64,000 bases of DNA from NCBI RefSeq assembly GCF_004193775.1, contig NC_041020.1, positions 10,299,198 through 10,363,197 on the forward strand. The letters run 5' to 3'. Origin of the DNA: Glycine soja. Taxonomy: Eukaryota; Streptophyta; Magnoliopsida; Fabales; Fabaceae. Positions 1 through 11,501 of the stretch are shown here, in pieces. The notes beneath the pieces were generated by a model that saw only the letters and a program-made list of their open reading frames with translations, had not been told where the DNA came from and searched no databases. A program made the translations under genes and the position numbers. Within the stretch, counting starts at the first letter, position 1. Every line of letters starts with the position of its first letter.

Positions 1-307
1 GGCGAATTTAAGGTCAGAAAACTTTATATAAAGAACATTTTGCCCGTCCTTGTGGCTTTATTTCTGGATCTAACAAACAACCATCAAAACCCTGAGCGAC
101 CCCTTGTCCTTGCACCATAACTAGTGCTAAACACTGCAACTCGATTGGTAATGGTCAAAACATTATACTCGAATGATAAAAGCATTATACTCGAATGATA
201 AATGCATTATACCCGGATGAAATTGGGGTCTGACATAGTTCTGGAAAGTGTTCCCAGAAGTGCTTAAGAACAATTTAATTGATTAAATCAAGAATCTAAT
301 CGATTAC
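1..307. repeat. LTR-like flank, left part
   Basis: No coding sequence is recognised here. Two copies of a short unit, TTATACTCGAATGATAAA, stand in tandem near 163-205. The stretch ends in ATTAC, the target duplication of the solo LTR at 308-3214, and continues on the other side at 3215. When the insertion is mentally removed, the joined sequence has AT-rich motifs like AATCGATTAC and AATCAATTAC, similar to the Sirevirus-type LTRs further on. I infer that it is part of an old LTR, but its left boundary lies outside the window. Confidence 0.35.
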
Positions 308-1162
308 TGTAACGACTCGCCTTGTCGCTACAATATCATCACTCTAAACCGCTAGAAATTTCAATTTTTTTTTAAAACTCCATTAATTTGCTTATGAAAA
401 ATGAAAGTAATTTTTTTCTCGATATACATTCACCACACAACGCACCATTACATAAGTTTGTGATTTATTTTTTTCTCGATATACATTCTCCATAGTAACT
501 CAGTACACATCATTCGCATAATGGAAAATAAATTTGTGATTTACATCCTCAATTCAACAAAAGAATTATGGAACTAACTATGGAGGAGTTGATTAACAAA
601 ACACGACTCTCTCCCAAAATAATCCCAATGTCATCACGTTGGCTTGGCGACTCCAAAAAAGAATCTCACTTCTCGTACTCTACTGCTGTCAAATAACCAC
701 ACGGTACAAAAATTGCGAGGGATGAGTTTATAATAAAATAAAATTAATGAAAAAAATAAAATAACCATAATTTGTAATAAAACATTAAAAAATATCATGA
801 CCTTACACAAACATTCAGTAGTCCAACACACACTCAACAAATAGTCATCATCAGTCCATAGCTCCAATCAATCATGCTTAGTATGATGCATGCACCTGAC
901 CTCAACTCTCAAATGCAATGTGGTACCATCCCTAAGGAAATAGCCTAAGTGTGTCCACACGACACTCTCACTTAGGAAAACTAGGCAGTAAGTGTCGAGG
1001 TCACTCTGTCGTGAACATGCAACTCCCCCCCCCACGGCGATCAGCTTGAGTCTCAAGGGAGTTCCAAACCGAGTGACATGCCCCCTAGTACAAGTATTCC
1101 TCCTCACGAGAAACTACAAGTACTTATTGACAAAGTTTATACTATTTCCATGTCATATGAAG

Positions 1163-1615
1163 TATGAAACATGGGCACCATCAAATGCACTGACCGTGTA
1201 TAATTAAAGATTCTAAGCCACCCCTTTCCAGAGATGCTTAAAACTCTTTAACCGCTCTATTAAGGTCATTGCACCCCCCATGAACATACACAACATACAA
1301 CATATGAAACATGGGCACCATCAAATGCATTCACTGTGGATAATTAAAGATTCTAAGCCATCCCCCTCCAGCGATGCTTAAAACTCTTTAACCACTATAT
1401 TTCCCCCACCAGGGACATCCAACAAGGTCACTACACCCCTCCATGAACATACACATCACACAATGTATGAAACATGGGCACCATCAATGCACTGACCGTG
1501 GATAATTAAAGATTCTAAGACATCCCCTTCCAGAGATGCTTAAAACTCTTTAACCACTTTATTTCCCCCACCAGGGACATCCAAAAAGGTCAATTCACCC
1601 CCTATGTACATACAC
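1163..1615. repeat. Tandem repeat, three units of about 150 bp
   Basis: Three imperfect units begin at about 1163, 1313 and 1466. Each starts TATGAAACATGGGCACCATC and contains GATAATTAAAGATTC and GATGCTTAAAACTCTTTAACC. A diverged version of the array, sharing the order of motifs but with different lengths, is in the related LTR at about 60860-61190. It is therefore an internal repeat of the LTR family and not a local satellite. Confidence 0.85.
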
Positions 1616-2751
1616 AACATACATCATCATAGTGTATTTTCAACATCATCAACATTTCATCTCAATATCACTCTCAACATCACATCTCAATGACATTATC
1701 AACAACAACAACATCATCTCATATTAACGTAATCATCAATAACAACATCAACTCATATTGACATAATCATCAATAACAATATCATTTGATATCAATATCA
1801 TTATAAACATCAACCTCACCTCATATCAATTAATGTCATCAATAGCAACATCAACAGTAAGTCACATTCCGCATATACATACATCTATAGTTCTTACCTG
1901 AGATTCACACTTCCTAGGTCTTCAGACCACACAACTCTAATAGTAATTTTATTAATCAATAATAGATTTATCACATCCCATTAGTCAAAAACATCGTTTT
2001 CTTGAAAACCAGCATGCAACAGGGACATGCATACATCCCCATAGTTAGGTTCCCTGACTCCAACTATGGTATCAAAAACGGTAAATTATAATAAACTCCC
2101 CTCACCAATCCTGAGCTCTCCTTCAGTTCCTCTTTGCGTCGCTCAAAGGTCTCTCTTATTCATGCTCATTAGTCCAAACGCAAGGTTCTATATGCCAAAT
2201 TGAAGGAAATTTAATATGGATTTTAGAAACAAGGTAATGAAAACATTTGGAGTCAAATACCTCTGTCAAACATAAAGGGCTGAGGGGTGTTTCGGATTCT
2301 ACAAAAAGGAAACATCATTTTGAAATTCTGATCACGCCAATGTGACCGGGGTTCAGTGAAGGTCACAAAAATAACATCAATGTTATAAAAAGATAACTTT
2401 TACAATGTCTAATTCTCCCCTATTACATACCCAACACATATGAGACACTAAGAGGAACTCAACTAATTAGGAGAAGGGTTTAGAAATCAAGATTACCTTA
2501 GAGAAGCTATGAAATGGAGGATTGGGGGATTTTCTCCACCTAATCCTTGAGGAGGATTATGAGGATTCCACTCTAATTAAAGTGTTCCTCTTGGTATGGG
2601 GGTTCGATGGCAAGCAACGGCAGCTCGCGGTGGCCGCCAGTGGTCGTGGGTGGTGGAAAAATGAAGTGTTAGGGTTTGGGTGGCGTTTTGGAGAAGAGGA
2701 TAGTGAAAAATTGTGTTTTTCATGCTGAGGAACGTATTTATAATCTATAGA

Positions 2752-2935
2752 TCTTGCTTAGCAAGCTCATCTCGCTAAGCTGGAGTCCACTTTTCGCGCT
2801 TAGCGTGAGAATTCCGGCTTAGCGCAACTCCCTCTGCACTAGGGCACACTTAGCGGGCCAAATTTCGCTCAGCGCAATTCCCTCTCGGGTTGGAATTGCA
2901 CTTAGCACACCCTTCTCGCTTAGGGAGACTATGGA
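2752..2935. repeat. GCTTAGC/GCTTAGCGC short-motif cluster in LTR
   Basis: About eight degenerate copies of GCTTAGCG (or its complement CGCTAAGC) occur in 180 bases, in both orientations. The cluster sits next to a TATA-like site. The same motif is dense in the Athila-like LTRs and internal region at 24970-25150, 28230-29170, 33230-33440 and 53560-53780. The family relative at 56859-62734 has a different short repeat at the matching place (62496-62600). Confidence 0.75.
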
Positions 2936-3219
2936 AACATGTCTTAGGAAGCTCCAGGAAAAATTTGAAGATGATCCAACGGTTAACGAATCCGAGATCG
3001 CGCTTTTACTGGAATAGGTTTAGGTAAAATCTGAAATCTCATAATTTCAACTTAGCTCAACAAAACTCCACATAAATCAACATCCACATCAAGAAATTCA
3101 AACATGACTAATTCAAGCCATACCTCCACTCATTCAAGTCAACTATATAGTCAAATAACACGATAAATACAATTAAACATCAATTTATAACTAGTAATAT
3201 TTCAGGGTGTTACAATTAC

Positions 3220-4070
3220 ATTATTCTTGAATGCTTCCAGGTTTGGGGAAGAACACTTTAATCAATTAAAATGAGAATCTAATTGATTACCTTCTCAAGA
3301 TAATCAATTACATTACCAATTTAATCAATTACAATGATTATAACTATTTTATCCATATATATACCCACCTGGTGTTCTCACTTTCAACAATGATTTAGAA
3401 TGAGTTTCCTTAACTCATAAACTTCAGTTTTCATTTCTTGGAGTTTTTAAAAGAAAAGTGAGTTGTAAAAACATTTGAGATCAAGAGAGGTTCATTCAAT
3501 CAAGTCTTTTGTTCTTGCATTTGAACGTAAAGGTTGTATCTCTCCTTGACTCTATTTTCTTATGTTTTTACATATTGTTGCTGCATGTGCATGAGTTTTT
3601 ATAGCATGCTAGAATAGGTGTTTCTAGTTTGAAGCTAAGAGTATGTTTCTCTTAGGCTTAGATTCACAAAGGACCCAAGTTTAGGTGTCTAAGTTTCATT
3701 TTTTGGGTAGGATTTTAAATTTCTTGTGATTGCTTGTAAAACTCACATTGCATAGTGGAAATCTAATTCGAGTTGAATTAGATAACTGGAGTAGTTTCTC
3801 TAGAAATAGAGAGTGAACCAATATAAATCTTTGTGTCTATCTTTTCTTTAACTCTTATCTCTATTGAATTCTTTATCAATTTGCTAAGGTTTAAAGATAT
3901 TTCAAATTGATGCACTTTAAAAAAAGGATATTGTGTTCAGGTGATTGATTCAATATTGGTTTTAAAATAAAAGTTGTGATACGATCCCTGTCAAGCAAAA
4001 GTTTTTAAAACTGTTTTTATTTCGATTTGATTTTAAAACCAATTCAGCCCCCTCTTGGTTTGGTGAGTCC
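3220..4070 (+). repeat. Old LTR remnant
   Basis: This non-coding stretch resumes the sequence interrupted at 307. It carries several AATCAATTAC motifs, a stretch resembling the transcribed part of copia LTRs (GTGAACCAATATAAATC) and a pyrimidine-rich end, ACCAATTCAGCCCCCTC, that parallels AATTCAACCCCCC near the ends of the Sirevirus LTRs at 22800 and 56590. I infer an old copia-type LTR on the + strand. No clean termini or target duplication were found. Confidence 0.4.
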
Positions 4071-4099
4071 CATCATTTTTTTTCAAAATTTTCCCTGAT

Positions 4100-6560
4100 C
4101 GATGAGGTAAAAGGCAAGGGCTCTAGGAATATGTCATCTCCTAAGGTTATGGAGGCTTTACAAAAGGCCTTTTTTTTTGGAAGAAGATTTCCCAATATCT
4201 TCTTCTAGAGAAAAACAACCATAAGAAGAATAAGGAGAGTCCAAAGTGGTCTATCATGAGGTCAATGAAGAATAATTGTATGTTGATTTAACTAATAAAG
4301 TGATTGATCCACCAGAAGATTGCTTATCACTATTGACCGATCCCATTTAAAATAAGCAATTTGATGATTCACTCCTGAATTCTATGTTGGTAGAAGAGGT
4401 TGACTTTCTATCAGTTGAAGTAGATATAGTCAGTCTCATACCCAGTGAGTTCTAGGCTTATGAAAAGTAGCCAGATTAGTTGGATGGTGATGTCTTTGCT
4501 TAGGAAGTGGAATGGCATCGTTGGTTGTAGAGTCTAATCAGTAATACAAAGAATGATGTTTGAGAAGCCCACAGAGGAAATGGGGAAACATTTAAAGCAA
4601 TTATATATCAGAGCTCATATTAACGACAAAAACATTGAGTAGAGTGATTGTAGATGCTGAAGTTGTGTTAAACCTAATGCCAATCAATACCTCGAAGAAA
4701 ATTGGAAAATGAATAAGGGATTTAACAACAACCAACATGAAGATGATTAAGTTTACTAGTGGTGGAACTCATGCTTTGGGTGTGTTGTTAGTTGATTATA
4801 TAGTTGGTACCAAAACTAGAAAGACTATGTTTTCGTGGCAAATGTTAAGCCAACATATACTTTGTTGTTGGGACATGATTGGATTCATGTAAGGATTAAT
4901 TCTTGATATTTTTGGATGAAGATAAGGTGGAAATGGTTCATGCTGATAGAAGTCTATTGGAAGCTGAAGTGCATATGGCTTAAGCTATCTATTATTCACC
5001 TTATATGAAATCAATTCAAGTGCTTGATAAATATTAGGAAGGATTATGGAAGGCATGTAGCTTAACTACAAAAGGCTTTGAGATCGAAACCTTGGTCGGA
5101 TCCATGACTTTGACGTTCTTTGATTCATGATGCATGACAAAGAGACAGTGTTGGATCTGTTAGATCGGTTGACTATTCTCAATATAGGGAATAATCTTGT
5201 TGATTCAAATTCATATGATGAAGAAGGCAAATAGGAAATAATGAATGACCAAGACATTCATGCCAAAAGTCTTGGGGGGGCTTCTGTCATATTTTTGGAT
5301 GATGTTTCTCAGTCGATTCAGAGGCAAATACCTTCATTAAAGCCCAAGACCAATTGATAGAAGTGAATCTCAACATAAGTGAGAAACCTCAGATGACAAA
5401 AGTAAGTATTTTGTTGAGCGAGGTATAGAAAGATCAAATAGTGGAACTTGTCAAAGGTTATCGAGATTGCTTTGCTTGGGATTACCATAAGATGCTAGTT
5501 TACCTCGAAAGTTGGTAGAATATCGATTTTCACTTAAAATTTTTTTTAAGCCTCATAAGCAATGTAACCCACAGTTGATTCGATAAATCAAAGCTCCAGT
5601 GGAAAAGAAGCTTAGGACGGGGTTCATCAGAACGAGTAGATACTCTAAGTGGTTATACAACATAGTACATGTAGTAAAGAAGAACGCAAAAACTCAAAGT
5701 ATGTACTGATTTAAGAGATTTGAACCTTGCTACACCGAAGGATGAATATATGATGTCAATTGCAGATATGCTGGTAGATTTGGCGACAAACCATGGGATT
5801 CTTATGTTCATGGATAAGCACTCTTGATATAGTTAGATATATCTGGCGGAAGAAGAAGTATCAAACATAGCTTTTTGATGTCCAAGGGCACTTAAAATAT
5901 ACGAATGGTTAGTAATGCCATTTAGTTTGAAGAATTTAGGAGCCACTTATCAATAGGCCATTAATGCTATTTTTCATGAGTCGATTAGCAAATCGGTGGA
6001 GGTATACATTGATGATGGGGTTGTCAAATCGACCAATTTGGAAGGGCACTTAGGCGATTTGGAGCAGTATCTTTTTCAGAATGAGATTTCATAAACTCAA
6101 AATGAATCCTGAGAAATGTGGATTTGGAGTATCAGTTGGAAATTTCTTGTGCTTTCTTGTTCATCAAAGGAGAATCGAGGTAGACAAAAATAAAGCTAAA
6201 GCAATTCTAGAAGCAAGGTCACCTCAAAATAAGAAAAAGCTTAAGAACCTAATTGGAAAGATAAAATTCATCCAAAGTTTTATTGCAAATTTGACAGGAA
6301 AGATTAAAGCCTTTTCGCCATTGCTAAAATTGAAATATACTGATGGGTTCTAATGAGAGATAGAGTATCAGGAGGCTTTTGAGCAAATTAAACAAGCATT
6401 GACAAAACCACCAATATCGATGCCACCTGAGCCTAGAAAGCCATTATATATATATATATATATATCAACTGCAAAATAATATATTGGTTGCCTTTTAGTT
6501 CAGGATGTTGATTATAGTACCGAAAGCACAATTTATTATCTAAGTTGATTATTGAATGAT
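4100..6560 (+). pseudogene. Decayed Ty3/Tat-type gag end, protease, reverse transcriptase and RNase H
   Basis: Patches of translated sequence in order match a Tat/Ogre-type Ty3 polyprotein. A protease region is at about 4590-4905 (hydrophobic strand, then NLMPINTSKKIG). The reverse transcriptase is at about 5690-6350: VCTDLRDLNLATPKDEYMM, then LVMPF, then the YIDD catalytic motif at 6002-6013, then the open segment 6081-6353 with KMNPEKCGFGV. A first RNase H start, GCLLVQ...IYYLS, is at about 6480-6545. Stops and small indels break every domain, so it cannot be functional. The RNase H that follows is in the opposite orientation (see 6565-6860) and integrase resumes on the + strand at 11815, because a copia element is inserted at 7060-11736. 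Confidence 0.75.
6446..6468. repeat. (TA)n microsatellite
   Basis: A pure AT dinucleotide run lies inside the pol remnant, between the RT connection and the RNase H motif, and probably expanded after the element died. Confidence 0.85.
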
Positions 6561-6564
6561 GTTG

Positions 6565-6860
6565 AGACTATGTATAATATTATGCACGGGTCAGATATAC
6601 TATGGCAAATTTATCAGATTTATACACTATTTTCAATTGCCTAATCACCAATTGAGAATCTCCTAGTATGTGTACATATTGAGCTCCCATGGTAATTAAT
6701 GCTTCATATTCGACTTGATTATTGGTTGAATTTGCTGCAATCCAGTTAACCAATCGATACACCTTTCCTTAGGGATCTGTAACGTTAATTCCTACTCTAG
6801 TGTCATCCCTTGTATTAGATCCATTAAACATTAAAACACAAGGTTGTAAACCAATATAGT
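6565..6860 (-). pseudogene. RNase H fragment, inverted within the pol remnant
   Basis: On the - strand a frame reads GSNTRDDTRVGI, then TNNQVEYEALITMG, then ILGDSQLVIRQL. This is the plant Ty3 RNase H pattern (acidic strand with GSNT, the E of NNQ-EYEAL and the D of GDSQLV). It faces opposite to the RT before it and to the integrase after the copia insertion. Either the segment inverted within one element or it comes from a second Tat-type copy. The recognisable sequence extends to about 7059 with more decay. Confidence 0.7.
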
Positions 6861-7054
6861 TATTCATTTCAAAAACAACATCCTCAATTTCTACACATCA
6901 ATGTTCAGCCAAAAAATCAGCTCATACCTTACTTTTAACCGCATGCAAAGGAACATAAATTCTTTAAAAGGCACTTAATTTTGTTGCCCATTTCATCAAT
7001 CTCCCTTGTAGCAAAGACCAATTCAATAAATGTCTAAATATATCTATCTTTCAT

Positions 7055-7059
7055 ATGAC
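7055..7059. repeat. Target duplication ATGAC (left)
   Basis: ATGAC precedes TGTTGAACAAG at 7060 and is repeated at 11737-11741 directly after the right LTR end. This fixes both boundaries of the copia element. Confidence 0.9.
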
Positions 7060-7710
7060 TGTTGAACAAGTGACCTCAATAACATAAGAGGGGAGATGAA
7101 TTAACCACTAACAAGCTTTAACCCCCCTTTTAAATGATAGGCTTAGAATGCAGAAGAAGAAGAAGAAGAAGAAGAAGAAGAAGCAATCAATTTAAAAATG
7201 TTCTTTTAAATGCGTAAGATCAAATTGATTGCAATAAAATAAATGAGATAAGGGAAGAGAGAAATGCAAACTCAATTTATACTGGTTCGGCCACTTCTCG
7301 TGCCTACGTCCAGTCCTCAATCAACTCACTTGATATTTTCACTAACTTCGTAAAAAAACCTTTTTACAACTTCTGAACACCCAAGGAATCCCTTTCCCTT
7401 GTGTTCAGGAAACTCACAATTCAAGAGACAACCAGTCTCTTGATTACAACTTACTTTCTGAGATGAATATAAAGATTTCTCTCCTTTAGAGTGGATAATA
7501 CAATTTGATGTTCTTGGATGAACACTCAATAGATTTGCAAGTGTTTGCCCAAGAGTTGTTGAGAGAGCATTTAGCAATGAATTTCTCTTAGAATATCTCT
7601 CTCTTGCTTTTCGAAGTTAGACACACATATATATAGGCCCTTCGTGCCTTTTCAAAATGGTTTGAAGAAATGTATCTTTTCAAAAAACTTTTTTTTGAAA
7701 TTCTTCACTG

Positions 7711-7935
7711 GTAATCGATTACAGGTTTCTGGTAATCAATTACACAATTATATTTTAAAGGATCATGACTTTTCAAATAGAATTTCAAAGAGTTCCATTG
7801 CTGGTAATCGATTACACATCAATGGTAATCGATTACAGCTTTTAAATTCAAATTTCAAAACCCTTTTAAAAGTTGATTTTTCAAAATTGTCTTCTGGTAA
7901 TCGATTACACTGCCTGGTAATCGATTACCAGAGCC
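7711..7935 (-). promoter_or_regulatory. TAATCGATTA palindrome cluster in U3
   Basis: About five copies of the perfect palindrome TAATCGATTA, plus near-copies, lie upstream (with respect to - strand transcription) of the TATA-like site at about 7630. The same arrangement recurs in every Sirevirus-type LTR of this window. A regulatory role is inferred from position and repetition only. Confidence 0.5.
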
Positions 7936-8134
7936 TTGATCTCTTGGAAACACTTTGTTTTGAGGCAAAAGCTTGATCTTGAATTAATCTTGAAGCAATG
8001 CTTGTTTGTTGAAGCAACCTTGTATTATTCTTGAAGCAATGCTTAACCTTTGAATGTTTGTTGAAGTAATCTTGAAAGCAACCTTGTTTGATTATTCTTT
8101 GGGATTATCAAAATCATGTATTCATACATTCACA

Positions 8135-8293
8135 TTCTTCCCCTTTTTGATGATGAAAATCATTATCAAGCAAACTCTTTTCGGCACCATCAAAACATGC
8201 ATGATTCACATTCTCCCCCTTTTTAATGATGACAATCATTGTCAAGTGAATTCTTTTCGGCATCATCAAAACCTGAAACCTGCATGATTCACA
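8135..8293 (-). repeat. Two tandem PPT/LTR-end units
   Basis: Units 8135-8210 (76 bp) and 8211-8293 (83 bp) each contain a pyrimidine run TTCTCCCCC followed by TTTTTGATGATG-like sequence and ending CATGATTCACA. On the - strand each is a polypurine tract plus the first bases of the LTR. The other LTR has three such units. Confidence 0.85.
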
Positions 8294-8308
8294 TTCTCCC
8301 CCTTTTTG
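8294..8308 (-). other. Polypurine tract (plus-strand primer)
   Basis: On the - strand AAAAAGGGGGAGAA directly abuts the LTR start TGTGAATC. Further PPT-like tracts occur at about 8371 and 8478-8493, a multiple-PPT layout known for Sireviruses. Confidence 0.75.
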
Positions 8309-8314
8309 ATGATG

Positions 8315-9055
8315 ATAACCATCTGTAAGTTAGGAGTAAAAAACAAAAGAATATCTATCTGTATAGCTTACTCTCCCTTGATTTTGCAATGATTGCATAT
8401 ATGAAACAGTTAAAGATTGCATATATTTCATATATAAAAAGTTGTCTCATAAACCCTTACTATCTTATCTTTTATCTATCTCTCCCCCTATGTCAACATA
8501 AAAAACAAATCATGAGAAGAGAGAAGAAAAGGATTTTGCAATTTATAATGAATTAAAAGAGTAGAGCATGCCATACCGTTCAAAGTATCATTTCTTGTCC
8601 CAAAAGAAAATGTTACCGCTTGTTTGAATGTATAAGAATCAAATGATATCAAAAGGCCTTAAAACTAACTATTTTGCACTCACAAAAATACATATTCAAT
8701 ACAAATAATCTAAATATATAATAATAAAAAACAATCATCAAAAGTAATCAATAATCAACATAACTCTCAAAGACAATCATCAAGAACAATCAAAACTCAA
8801 TAAAAAACAATCATCAAAAGTAATCATCAAAGACAATCAACATAACTCTAAAACACAATTATCACAGACAATAAAAAACAATCATCAAAAGCAATCATCA
8901 AAGACAATCAACACTCAATTAAAAACAATCATCAAAAGTAATCAATCAAAGACAAGTGGCCTTTTGGTATCATTTGATACCACTTGTTGGGCTTGTTGAA
9001 CAAGTGGCCTTAATAAACCATGTATAAGATCATCAATAAGTAAAGCATTTTTTAT
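8315..9055 (-). other. Non-coding 3' internal region of the copia element
   Basis: No open frame is recognised. It contains a low-complexity array of CAATCATCAAAAG-like words at about 8725-8960, then a short inverted motif TGGTATCATTTGATACCA at 8952-8969. It probably marks the deletion scar where the rest of pol was lost, because protease coding stops just to its right. Confidence 0.55.
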
Positions 9056-9059
9056 GGAG

Positions 9060-10304
9060 GTAGAGGGATTCGTACCTATTTTTCCAAACTCCAACAATTT
9101 TACCTTTGTTTGTTGTCTCCATAGATCACATATTCACTATCTTTGGGAGAAATACGAATAATCTTTGATGCATCTCCCGCCATGTGTTTGGAGCAACCAC
9201 TATCAATGTGGCAACTCTTCTCCGCTTTCATAGTCTTTCGCCATGACACCCAGATTTTATGATTTCATTTTCTAAATCACTTGAAGAATCCATGTCATTA
9301 TCTTCCCAAGTGATGTATGCTTTCTTTTCTTTGAAATTTCTCTTGTCGGATTTTTCCATTCTTCTTTTAAGGATAGGACAATCAAATCTCAAGGGTCCAG
9401 GTTGATCGCATTCATAGCATTTTGGGGCTAAGGAGGAATCTTCTCTTTTCTTCTTTGGATTGATGTTTGATTTTCTTTGATTTCTTTTGTTTCTCAGAAA
9501 CTTATTGAATCTCTTTACAAAAAATTTGAAATCATCATCTTCTTCTATTTCATTCAAGTTCTCTTTGTCACTTTCTTTTTGAGTAGAAGATGATGAGGCT
9601 TTGAATGCTATTCCTTTCCTCTTTTTATCATTCTCTTTATGTTGATGGAGTCTCATAAGTTCCATTTCATGTTCTTGAAGCTTTCAAAAAAGAGTGGAAA
9701 GAGACATATTAGTGAGATCTCTTGATTCTGAAATTGCTGTTACTTTTGGTTGTCATTGCCTGCTTAAACATCTCAGCACTTTGTTAATGAGATCTTCATT
9801 AGGAAATATTTTTCCCAATGATGCAAGATGATTAACTATATAATTAAATCTCTTCTGCATATCGTTTATGGTCTCATATTGATACATTCTAAACAGTTCA
9901 TATTCATGTGTGAGAGTGTTTATTCTAGATCTCTTGACATCAGTTGTGCCTTCATGGGTTACTTGTAATGTATCCCACATTTCTTTTGCATTTTTACAAT
10001 TTAAGACTCTAAAATATTCATCCATGCCTAATGCAGAAGTGATTATATTTTTGGCCTTTAAATTGTATTGAACCTTTCTTCTTTCATCATCATCCCATTC
10101 TTCTCTGGGTTTTTCTATAATCACATTTCTCACTACCATTGTAGGAATGAAGGGACCAATTTCAATGGCTTCCCATATATTTAAATCTATGGCTTCTATA
10201 AAGATCTGCATTCAGGTTTTCCGATAATGATAACCCTTACCATTGAACACAAGAGGTCTATTAATAGAATTTCCCTCAGGAAATGGAAAGTTAGACGAGG
10301 CCAT
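9060..10304 (-). pseudogene. Copia gag and partial protease
   Basis: The start ATG is at 10304 (MASSNFPFPEG). The gag body holds the UBN2/retrotran-gag pattern: KNAKEMWDTLQVTHEGT and YELFRMYQYETINDMQKRF, in the intervals 10211-9753 and 9665-9228. One frame runs through with three stops, two of which replace expected W or G codons as TGA. A zinc knuckle at about residues 62-75 of the second segment has C-x2-C-x4-P-x4-C, so the usual His is Pro. After a frameshift near 9230 a protease start appears: HIDSGCSKHMAGD with the DSG active-site motif, then it ends in a deletion. Gag would coat element RNA in the cytoplasm; this copy is dead. Confidence 0.82.
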
Positions 10305-10341
10305 AATTATTCTTGAAGTTTTTAAACTTTATACAAGAATA

Positions 10342-10355
10342 CTGCTTTAATACCA
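10342..10355 (-). other. Primer binding site, tRNA-iMet type
   Basis: On the - strand TGGTATTAAAGCAG lies two bases after the LTR end. It matches the initiator-Met primer site TGGTATCAGAGC with a few substitutions and confirms the - orientation. Confidence 0.75.
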
Positions 10356-10986
10356 CTTGTTGAACAAGTGGCCTCAATAACTTAAGAGGGGAGATGAATT
10401 AACCACTAACAAGCTTTAACCCCCCTTTTAAATGATAGGCTTAGAAGAAGAAGAAGAAGAAGAAGAAGAAATCAATTTAACAATATTCTTTTAAATGCAT
10501 AAGATAAAATTGATTGCAATAAAATAAATGAGATAAGGGAAGAGAGAAATGAAAACTCAATTTATACTGGTTCGGCCACTTCCCGTGCCTACATCCAGTC
10601 CTCAAGCAACCCACTTGAGATTTTCATTAACTTGTAAAATCTTTTTACAATGTCTGAACCACACAGGGATGCCCTTCCCTTGTGTTCAAAAATCTTTACA
10701 ACTCAAGAGACTCACAGTCTCTTGAACAACAATCGTTTGCTTTAGAGTAAGAAGATTATTTCTCTCTTGAAGAGAAAAATGTTACAAGATGAAGATCATA
10801 TAAGAATCCTTATAGATTTTGCAAGTGTTTGGCCAAGGCTTTCTTTTGAGAGGATAAGACAATTATTGTTCTGTAAAACTCTGAGGAAATTCGAACCTAA
10901 GTCACCTATTTATAGGCCTTTGGTGGCCTTTCAAAATCTTATGAATAGTTGTGACTTTGGAAGTTATTTTTAAAATTTCCTCATTG

Positions 10987-11277
10987 GTAATCGATTACAA
11001 ATATGTGCTAATCGATTACACAGTTAGTTTTGAAGAGTTATGACTCTTCATATTTGATATTCAAAATTTTGTGTCTGGTAATCGATTACACAACTGTTGT
11101 AATCGATTACAAGTTTTCAAATTTAAATTCAAAATTTCTAAAAGATGTTTAAAACAGTTTTATCTCTGGTAATCGATTACAACCTCTGTATAATCGATTA
11201 CATAGTTCAAAATTCAAATTCATAAGTTTGCAAAACTGTTTAAAACTCATTTTAGCTTCTGGTAATCGATTACCAGA
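10987..11277 (-). promoter_or_regulatory. TAATCGATTA palindrome cluster in U3
   Basis: At least six copies of TAATCGATTA, spaced by 15-70 bases, sit upstream of the TATA-like site of the same LTR. The function is inferred; it is the likely enhancer part of U3. Confidence 0.5.
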
Positions 11278-11501
11278 GAAAAAAATAATTTATTTCAAAA
11301 ACAAAGTTTCACTTTAAAACTTTGTAAGATGTGTTGAGGATTTAACCTAAGGCCAAACCTGTGCAACCTCTTTTAAGGAATTCTTTTAACATACTATGGA
11401 CTATTTATTCATCGTTTCTCTTGAATTCATGATCTTGACTTTAATCTTGAAATAGCTTTCATCTTTGGCATCATCAAAAGCTTCATATTCATACATTCAC
11501 A

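Larger units (their letters stand above)
308..3214. mobile_element. Solo LTR, 2.9 kb, TGTAAC...GTTACA family
   Basis: The unit starts TGTAACGACTCG and ends GGGTGTTACA. It is flanked by the 5-bp direct repeat ATTAC (303-307 and 3215-3219), which is the signature of LTR-retrotransposon integration followed by LTR-LTR recombination. A relative with the same ends lies at 56859-62734 (about 2.8 kb once its nested insertion is removed). It holds no protein domain I recognise; the small open frames inside are not conserved with that relative. A TATA-like ATTATAAATA on the - strand near 2735-2745 follows a cluster of GCTTAGC motifs, suggesting that the LTR reads on the - strand, but this is not certain. 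The family is probably Ty3-type; the clade is not assignable from an LTR alone. Confidence 0.85.
7060..8293 (-). repeat. 3' LTR of the copia element
   Basis: This 1234-bp LTR (TGTTGAAC...GATTCACA on the + strand) matches 10358-11736. It includes a (GAA)n run at about 7151-7183, a conserved ACTGGTTCGGCCAC block, TAATCGATTAC palindromes at about 7711-7930, and two 76-83 bp terminal units (8135-8210 and 8211-8293). A TATA-like CTATATATATG reads on the - strand near 7627-7640. The open frames at 7326-7577, 7644-7976 and 8054-8287 are chance frames in LTR sequence. Confidence 0.88.

Noticed and set aside
8054..8287. Pair of similar ORFs (also 11427-11645) as a duplicated small gene
   Set aside because: They are frames through the tandem PPT/LTR-end units on opposite strands.
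7711..11277. Regularly spaced TAATCGATTAC words that look like a CRISPR array
   Set aside because: Spacing is irregular, the word is a short palindrome, both LTRs share it, and the host is a eukaryote. It is an LTR U3 motif.
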